From positions 1-44,016 of the forward strand of contig JAKVBB010000004.1 in NCBI GenBank assembly GCA_022448215.1: DNA of 44,016 nt. Reading direction: 5' to 3'. A program made the translations under genes and the position numbers. The stretch is from Candidatus Altimarinota bacterium. GTDB lineage: Bacteria; Patescibacteriota; Gracilibacteria; BD1-5; UBA6164. The notes under the pieces were generated by a model that saw only the letters and a program-made list of their open reading frames with translations, was not told the origin of the DNA and did not search any database. Shown one piece after another: positions 38,785-44,016 of this stretch (position 1 is the first letter of the stretch; each line of letters opens with the position of its first letter).

Positions 38785-38854
38785 ATTTGAATTTTTGAAA
38801 AATTGAGAGGACTGAGGATCAGCCGCATCTTGAGATTTCGAAAAGATTACAAAT
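38785..38854. repeat. ~70-nt covarying hairpin repeat, copy upstream of the kinase
   Basis: Outer arms GATAATTT (38781-38788) and AAATTATC (38851-38858) pair. Inside is AATTTTTGAAAAATTGAGAG, an inner hairpin GGACTGA-GGA-TCAGCC, then GCATCTTGAGATTTCG. It aligns with 39568-39635, but both stems differ in sequence while still pairing. Confidence 0.7.
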
Positions 38855-38868
38855 TATCGTTCGAGAGC

Positions 38869-39540
38869 TTATAAAATATTTTGTAGCATATACCCCTTCC
38901 CTTTTTTCGTTTGTATTAAATCTTTATCTAATTTTTTACGAAGATAGCCGATATATACGTCTACCGTCTTTCCTTCTACAAAATCTTCTCGAAACTCTCA
39001 CCATACTTTTTCGGCTAATTCTTGTTTGGAAATAATTTTTCAAATATTTTTTGCAAAATAGCTTAAAAGCTCAAATTCTAAATGTGAGAGATGAATAAGT
39101 TCATTATTATGTAAAAGTTCATTTTTTTCAAGATCGATCACATAGGGTCAAAAACCTATCTGAGTCGTTGATTTATTTTTGAGATCCCTTCTGGTAAGAG
39201 CATGCAGTCTGGCTGTCAATACTTCATAATCAAATGGCTTTACTAAGTAGTCATCAGCTCATATATCGAGTCCCGTGACAATATCACTATTTTGTGAACG
39301 AGAAGTGAGCATGATAATGGGCAGTGTTTTTGCTTTTTCTCTGAGTTCACGACATATTTCAAGTCCATCTTTTCATGGAAGATTAATATCCAGTATTAAA
39401 GCATCATAGTTTTTTGTCAAAGCCTGGTAACATCACTCTATTCCATCTGTTTCAACTTGAGCGCGAATATTTTTGAGAGCCAAAAATCGCACCAATCAAA
39501 GTGCGAGATCCTGATTATCTTCAATAATAAGTACTTTCAT
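38869..39540 (-). CDS. OmpR/PhoB-family response regulator
   Basis: The protein has 223 residues, from ATG 39540 (an ATG 9 nt upstream is in frame) to TAA 38869-38871. The receiver domain has the acidic pair in MKVLIIEDNQD, the phospho-acceptor Asp in DALILDINLPGKDG, the Thr in IMLTSRS and the Lys in LVKPFDYEVL. The winged-helix domain has LSHLEFELLSYFAKN and KTVDVYIGYLRKKLDKD, ending in KGKGYML. It takes a phosphate from the adjacent kinase and binds DNA repeats. The two genes are separated by a hairpin repeat that is also present upstream of this gene; this may be the binding site or an RNA-level control element. Confidence 0.93.
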
Positions 39541-39567
39541 ACGTTCCATAAATTCTAAAGTAAAAGT

Positions 39568-39635
39568 ATTTGAATTTTTGAGAAATTGAGAGGGCTTGTA
39601 AAGCCGCATCTTGAGATTCCGAGAAGATTACAAAT
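39568..39635. repeat. ~70-nt covarying hairpin repeat, copy upstream of the response regulator
   Basis: Outer arms AAAGTATTT (39563-39571) and AAATACTTT (39632-39640) pair; the inner hairpin is GGCTT-GTA-AAGCC. It shares ATTTGAATTTTTGA, AAATTGAGAG and GCCGCATCTTGAGATT with 38785-38854. Confidence 0.7.
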
Positions 39636-39689
39636 ACTTTTATAATATGATTGAATAGTATACGAAACTAGGTAAGAAGCAAGTAAGAA

Positions 39690-39775
39690 ACCCTCTAGCC
39701 CCCTTGTCAGGGGGAACGTGATATAAGAGTATTTTTACCTATTCAACAAAAAGCCCCCTGATAAGGGGGTTTGGG
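39690..39775. repeat. C/G-rich hairpin repeats downstream of the Lys/Glu-rich secreted protein
   Basis: GCCCCCTTGTCAGGGGGAAC and GCCCCCTGATAAGGGGGTTT lie in inverted order about 35 nt apart. Each forms a hairpin, and together they form a larger dyad. Further copies of this type lie at 41178-41208 and 41588-41642. Confidence 0.65.
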
Positions 39776-39782
39776 AGTTTTA

Positions 39783-40433
39783 TTATTCAGCATCTCGTGA
39801 ATCGAGAGCTTCTTGTACAATTTCTTGAAGTGCTTCAAGTTGAGCCGTAATAGTTTCTTTTCGTTCATCAGAAATATTTTCATTGCTTTCTACTTTTTCA
39901 AAAATAGAATCAATTCTTTCAAGAATTTTTTCGAGTCTATCATCTGATACTGTGTCTATTTTTGAAGAGAGTTTATCAGAAAAATTTTTCTTGTATCCAT
40001 TCTTTTTCATAGATTTTTTTCCTTTTTTCTTACCATCTTCTGATTTATCTCATTGTTTTTCCTCTCGCATTTGTGCTTTTTCTGCTTGTTTTTCTTCAAG
40101 AAAAGAAATAGCTTCTGGATAATCTTCGAGAATTTCAGCTACTTGAGCTTTATATTCATCTCGTTTTGTTTGCATTTCAGCTTTATGAGCTTCTCTTTCT
40201 TCATCAGTCATATCTTTAAAATCTTGTTTTTCTCATTTATTTTCTTGTCGAGATTCTCTCAGAGCTTCAAGTTCTGCAAGTGTATCTGCATCTACATTAT
40301 AATCTGCAAGAAGTTCTGCATATGTTGGATGCTCTTTTTGTGTTCTTTCATCAGAATAATCAAATGCAGAAACAGAAGTTCCAAGGAGTCCAGCAATAAG
40401 AAGTGCTGAAGCAATTTTTTGTGTTGTTTTCAT
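39783..40433 (-). CDS. small secreted Lys/Glu-rich protein, 216 aa
   Basis: ATG 40433 to TAA 39783-39785. The signal peptide is MKTTQKIASALLIAGLLGTS, cleaved after VSA. The mature part is almost wholly charged helix: ERTQKEHPTYAELLADYNVD, then LAELEALRESRQENKG and DEYKAQVAEILEDYPEAISF, then a Lys stretch (GKKKGKKSMKKNGYKK) and another helix (RLEKILERIDSIFEKVES). No Cys is present and coiled coil is likely. It resembles small periplasmic stress or chaperone-like proteins of the Spy/CpxP type in composition, but I see no LTxxQ motif. A two-component system lies just downstream; a sensor-inhibitor role like CpxP is a guess. Confidence 0.55.
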
Positions 40434-40648
40434 AATTGTATAAATTATAAATATAAAGTATGTAAATATTTTTACATGTGCATAGTATGTCATACCTTGG
40501 GTAAGAATGTGGTAAGAAAAAATGCCTGCTTTAGTAAAATTATTTTACAAGAGGCATTGTAATGAGTGGGGGTAAGAGATGAGTAAGAATACTTGATAAC
40601 ACACTCTCATCCCTAACTCTGATAAGGGAGATAGAAAGTTTCTAAAAG

Positions 40649-41159
40649 TTATAACTCTGAAACTACTTTTGCGAGTTCATCTATTTTGTAATACTTTTTC
40701 GTTTACAATTTCTCAGTCTTTAAAATCCATAGACCATGTATATGGAGTTGGAGCAATATTACGTGTTTGATATTCAAAATAGAGTGCATCAAAGAGATCT
40801 CGTGATGCCATATAGCAGTTTGGTCCTCCAGCATTCACGAGTACCCCTACTGGCTTAGATTGCAATGCACCTCCACAAATATCTATCAAATTCTTCAGTA
40901 CTCCACTCATGGTATATTGATACACTGGCATACCAAAAATAACTCATTCTGATTGCTCCATTCTCTGATAAACATCTTGCAAGTCACTATTGTATGCTTC
41001 CAGTTTTTGCCCATTACAAAACTCCATTTCAATATCTCGCAAGTCAACATAATCAACCTGAATTCACTGTGACTCAAAAACTTCTTTGGTTTTTTGACAT
41101 AGTATATGTGTGTGTGAACCATCTCTGAGAGATGATTGTATAATGGTTATTTTTTTCAT
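40649..41159 (-). CDS. NADPH-dependent FMN reductase-like protein, frameshifted at the 3' end
   Basis: The start is ATG 41159 (MKKITIIQSSLRDGSHTHIL). The flavodoxin fold follows with FGMPVYQYTMSGVLKNLIDI and GVLVNAGGPNCYMASRD, typical of FMN-dependent reductases of the NADPH_dep_FMN_red family. Near the end, 4 T at 40684-40687 replace 6 T present in the second copy (41656-41773). The second copy reads through to KIDELAKVVS, the expected C-terminus. As written, the frame instead runs on to a distant TAA at 40545-40547 with unrelated sequence, giving 204 residues. Restoring 2 nt would end the protein at 40649. It could be a true decay event or an assembly error. Confidence 0.75.
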
Positions 41160-41177
41160 ATTTTTAATTTATAGAAT

Positions 41178-41208
41178 AAACCCCCTAGCCCCCTTATCAG
41201 GGGGAACC
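41178..41208. repeat. C/G-rich hairpin repeat containing the DUF559 stop
   Basis: CCCCCTAGCCCCCTTATCAG then GGGGGAACC. The TAA stop of the DUF559 gene (41194-41196) and its last Gly (UGA) lie inside the repeat. Confidence 0.6.
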
Positions 41209-41567
41209 TAAATTTAACTTCTGAGCTAAATCATAATATACTCACTCAACATCTTTTAAAATTTGAGCATTCGTATACCTGATTACTTTCACTCATATCT
41301 TTTGTAATTCACATTCTCTTTCTGAATCATATTCTTTTCTAGAATCATGAATTCCTCAATCAATTTCCACTACCAATTGTAATTCAGAACAATAAAAATC
41401 AACTATAAAATATCATAACATCTTTTGTCGAGAAAATTTGTACCCATAAAATCATCTATTTGAAAATAATTTTTCCCATGCAAGTAGCTCTGCTTTTGTA
41501 GGATTAAGTCTCATTTCTCTAGCTCTTTTTTTAAGCCTAGAATCATATTTTATATATCCATTTTCAT
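41194..41567 (-). CDS. DUF559 endonuclease-like protein with a broken start
   Basis: The body of the DUF559/Vsr-like fold is present: LKKRAREMRLNPTKAELLAW, GFYGYKFSRQKML, then YFIVDFYCSELQLVVEIDGG with the catalytic Asp/Glu. Several glycines are UGA. The stop is TAA 41194-41196. A strong Shine-Dalgarno (AAGGAG, 41579-41574) precedes ATG 41567, but that frame reads MKMDI then TAA. Removing 1 nt near 41550-41556 would join it to KYDSRLKKR. Without that shift the first ATG in frame is 41514. DUF559 proteins are thought to be nucleases of mobile or repair systems. Confidence 0.7.
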
Positions 41568-41587
41568 AACACTCTCCTTTTACAAAT

Positions 41588-41642
41588 TAAGCCCCCTGAA
41601 GGCCTTTAGGTCATCCCTTAGGACAAGGGGGCTAGGGGGTTT
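41588..41642. repeat. C/G-rich repeat with GGCCTTTAGGTCATCC core
   Basis: AAGCCCCCTGAAGGCCTTTA then GGTCATCCCTTAGGACAAGG and GGGCTAGGGGGTTT. Outer C/G arms pair, with a smaller CCTTAGG hairpin inside. The core recurs at 14667-14682. Confidence 0.6.
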
Positions 41643-41648
41643 CTAAAA

Positions 41649-41775
41649 ATTATACTGAAACCACTTTTGCGAGTTCATCTATTTTTTGTAATACTTTTTG
41701 GTTTACAATTTCTTAGTCTTTAAAATCCATAGACCAGGCATATGGAGTTGGGGCAATATTACGTGTCTGATATTT
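41649..41775 (-). pseudogene. decayed second copy of the FMN reductase 3' end
   Basis: About 115 bp match 40652-40763 closely (the 3' end of the FMN reductase). The copy has TTA (a stop, TAA) where the full gene has TCA (UGA = Gly) after FKD, and it keeps the 6-T run lost in the full gene. It then joins ATATTTTTAATTTATA, the sequence that lies upstream of the full gene's ATG, so the inner part of a former tandem copy was deleted. Confidence 0.75.
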
Positions 41776-41792
41776 TTAATTTATATATAAAA

Positions 41793-42743
41793 CTACTTCT
41801 CCATATGTTTTACCACTCAAGTAAAGATATCTCATATTTGATCCTGTGATAAATTTGGATTCAATACTCAAAAATCTCCATGTTTATTATCTGTCATTCC
41901 AGGCTTATGATTATCACTTCATAAAGTCAAAATAAGATTATACTTTTTTATTACCTGATATATAGCCTGCACCCAATCTTTGTCGGCACATGAATTGATC
42001 TCAACAGCATTGACTCATCTCTCTACATAATATGGAAGTTCATTTCTAAATCTCTCTATGGTCTTAAAAGTATGATTTGGATGGGCAATACACAAAATAT
42101 CATCCCTTCAAATTATATCATTATAGAGAAGATCTATATCAGGTTCATACTTAGGAACACGAACATTATAAAAATCTGGAAATGTTTGATCATCTTTTAA
42201 ACAAGATTCATAAAAGGACAATACTTGATGAATAAATTTTTTATTTTTGATAGAATCTCCCAGTATACCTTGTACTATTCTCATATTTTTTTCGTAAGAA
42301 AGCAGATAATGGGCCATATCAAATTTATTCAAACTTGCTTTTGAGCGTCACTGCTTTTTAAAAAAATCTATAAAATCATCTATACTTCAAGAAAAATCTT
42401 TGTTTAAAAGTACCTCAAGTCGTTTATGAGTTAAAGATTCTTTTTGTTCTCGAGTATGAGCTAAAACATCATTGAGTGTATCATTATAATGATTTGCATA
42501 ATGCGTTATATGTAAAGAATATTGCTGCTCTGGATTATGAGCAGAAATCTCTACAGATGGCCAGGTAAAAATACCCTGTTCACGAGCTGATTCAATAAAT
42601 TGAGGACTTGTTACAATATCATGATCAGTGGGAGTAACGACGTGAAGTCATTTCTTTATTGCTGATTCTAGACGCTCTTCCCAGGTAGCATATCCATCTG
42701 AAGCATCGGTATGAAAATGCATATCTCATCTATAAATATTCAT
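41793..42743 (-). CDS. PHP-domain metal-dependent phosphoesterase
   Basis: The protein has 316 residues, from ATG 42743 to TAG 41793-41795. The four PHP motifs are present: GDMHFHTDASDG (I), VTPTDHDIVTSP (II), CIAHPNHTFKTIERF (III) and LGSDNHKPGMTDN (IV), supplying His/Asp ligands for a trinuclear metal centre. The length and order fit the COG0613-type enzymes, such as the nucleoside 3',5'-bisphosphate phosphatase RnaAM-like group. A roughly 100-residue helical insertion (SKASLNKFDMAHYLLSYEKN) lies between motifs II and III. It likely removes a phosphate from a nucleotide or sugar phosphate. Confidence 0.88.
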
Positions 42744-42794
42744 TTCTATAGGAGTGTATATAAAATATCTCTTTTTTTATTATAAGATAAATTT

Positions 42795-44016
42795 TTACTT
42801 TTTCAATAAATTCACAAATGCTTCACTTGGAAGACTCACTTTCCCAAATTGTTTCATTTTTTTCTTTCATTTTTTTTGTTTTTCAAGGAGCTTTCTTTTT
42901 CTAGAAATATCTCAACCATAGAGTTTGGCTGTAACATCTTTTCTGAGTGCTGAGAGGGTTTCTCTCGCAACAACTTTTCATCCAATAGCTGCTTGAATCT
43001 TGATAGCAAAGAGGGCTCTTGGAATCACTTCTTTGAGTTTTCAACAGATTTTTGTTCCTATATAGTGAGCCTGTTCTCGATGACAGATAAATGCGAGTGC
43101 ATCTACGAGCTCATCTGCAATAAGAATATCCAGTTTTACCATATCGTCCTCTTGAAAACGTTTAAATTCATAGTTCAGTGAAGCATACCCTGATGAAAGA
43201 GATTTAATTTCATCATAAAAATCTCAAATCAGCTCATTCATAGGTAAATCATAAGAGAGCATGACTCGATCGCTATCAATAAACTGTTGATTCAGGAATT
43301 TCCCTCTTCTCTCTTGTGCGAGTTGCATGAGAGCACCTACATATTCTTGAGGACAAATAATCTCTACTTTAGCTACTGGTTCTTCGATACTCACATATTT
43401 TTCTCGTGCTGGGAGATCTTCAGGATTGGATACATAAATATAGCTAAAAGTCCCTCATTCTTGTTTCACTACTTCTGGAGAGAATCGTGAATATTCACTG
43501 GTTTTGTCTCCGATAAATTTGATTCGGTACGTCACCTGTGGAGAGGTCATAATCACATCCATATCAAACTCTCTGAAGAGTCGTTCTTTTACGATATCCA
43601 AGTGAAGCAGTCATAAGAAACCACACCTGTACCCATGTCCAAGTGCAGGAGAAACCGATGATTCTATACTGAGAGCTGAATCATTGAGGACGAGTTTTTC
43701 CATCGCATCTTTGAGTTGTGGATATTCACTACTATCCATGGCAAAAATACCGGCATAGATGAATGGTGTCACTTCAGAAAATCCTTCAATAGGATTGGCA
43801 TCTTCCGCTTTTGCTTTGGGTCATTCTACTTGTTCTGGTTTCCAGAGAGTATCTCCTACTTTTGCATGTTCGAGAGTTTTGAGTCCGGTAACGATATATC
43901 CGACCGATCCATTTTCGATCTTTTTATCACTGACATAACTGGGAGAAAAATACCCAACATCAAGAGCTTCTATTTTTTTATTGGTATGGAGGAAGTGGAG
44001 TGTATCTCATTTTTTT
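42795..44016 (-). CDS. lepA: translation elongation factor 4 (LepA), 3' part
   Basis: The last 406 residues run from the window edge to TAA 42795-42797; the GTPase domain is outside. What is seen includes the EF-G-like domain III part ([39 protein letters not shown]), domain V ([20 protein letters not shown]) and the LepA-specific C-terminal domain ([19 protein letters not shown], then [20 protein letters not shown]). LepA is a ribosome-bound GTPase that helps back-translocation or initiation under stress. Several glycines, including in YGGD, are UGA. It is followed after 51 nt by the PHP gene in the same direction. Confidence 0.95.

Noticed and set aside
39690-41642. Spaced C/G-rich repeats as a CRISPR array
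   Set aside because: Copies vary in length and sequence, spacing is irregular with genes in between, they are self-complementary hairpins, and there are no cas genes.

Overview
The window comes from a Patescibacteria (CPR) genome that translates UGA as glycine (genetic code 25), so the source is almost certainly Absconditabacteria (SR1) or Gracilibacteria. Nearly every gene is cut into pieces under the standard code. Each becomes one clean protein when UGA is read as Gly, and many of those UGAs sit at invariant glycines: the MutS and CobW P-loops, the second Gly of GGDEF, the MutY helix-hairpin-helix and the PSGGSRHP motif of a SagB-type oxidase. The DNA is AT-rich. All coordinates below use code 25, with stops TAA and TAG only.

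Layout: 1-5980 holds a STAS protein end, a glycosyltransferase, a sodium:solute symporter, a MutS lacking its N-terminal domains and a membrane-anchored surface protein. 5988-12327 holds a spore-photoproduct-lyase-like radical SAM enzyme between two inverted ~120-bp repeats, a DEAD-box helicase with an RGG tail, a short RNase II/R-type exonuclease and two unknown genes. 12467-16378 is a translation block (tRNA-Trp, tsf, rpsB, rpsA, tRNA-His). In it, both tRNAs have a small structured element downstream, closed by a copy of the last 21 nt of the tRNA. 16517-23057 holds a diguanylate cyclase, a quinone reductase, a GNAT, an iron-sulfur-free MutY carrying an in-frame repeat insertion, a metallophosphatase, a RelE/RHH toxin-antitoxin pair and a CobW GTPase. 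23208-25613 is a large secreted protein.

25697-29810 is the most notable region: a very AT-rich minus-strand operon that I read as an undescribed RiPP (azoline/azole, TOMM/LAP-type) pathway. In transcription order it has a promoter, a 48-codon candidate precursor peptide, two different SagB-type flavin dehydrogenases, a YcaO cyclodehydratase and a frameshifted small leader-binding-like gene. UGA codons break every one of these enzymes under the standard code, which would hide the cluster from ordinary gene callers.

29869-35820 encodes cell-surface and membrane proteins, including a DKNYY-repeat protein and an RnfD/NqrB-like protein. 35943-44016 holds tRNA-Arg, two small membrane enzymes, a histidine kinase/response regulator pair with a covarying hairpin repeat before each gene, a frameshifted FMN reductase with a decayed second copy, a DUF559 endonuclease-like gene, a PHP phosphoesterase and the 3' part of lepA. 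Short C-rich/G-rich hairpin repeats are scattered through most gene junctions. No gene-free stretch exceeds 300 bases.
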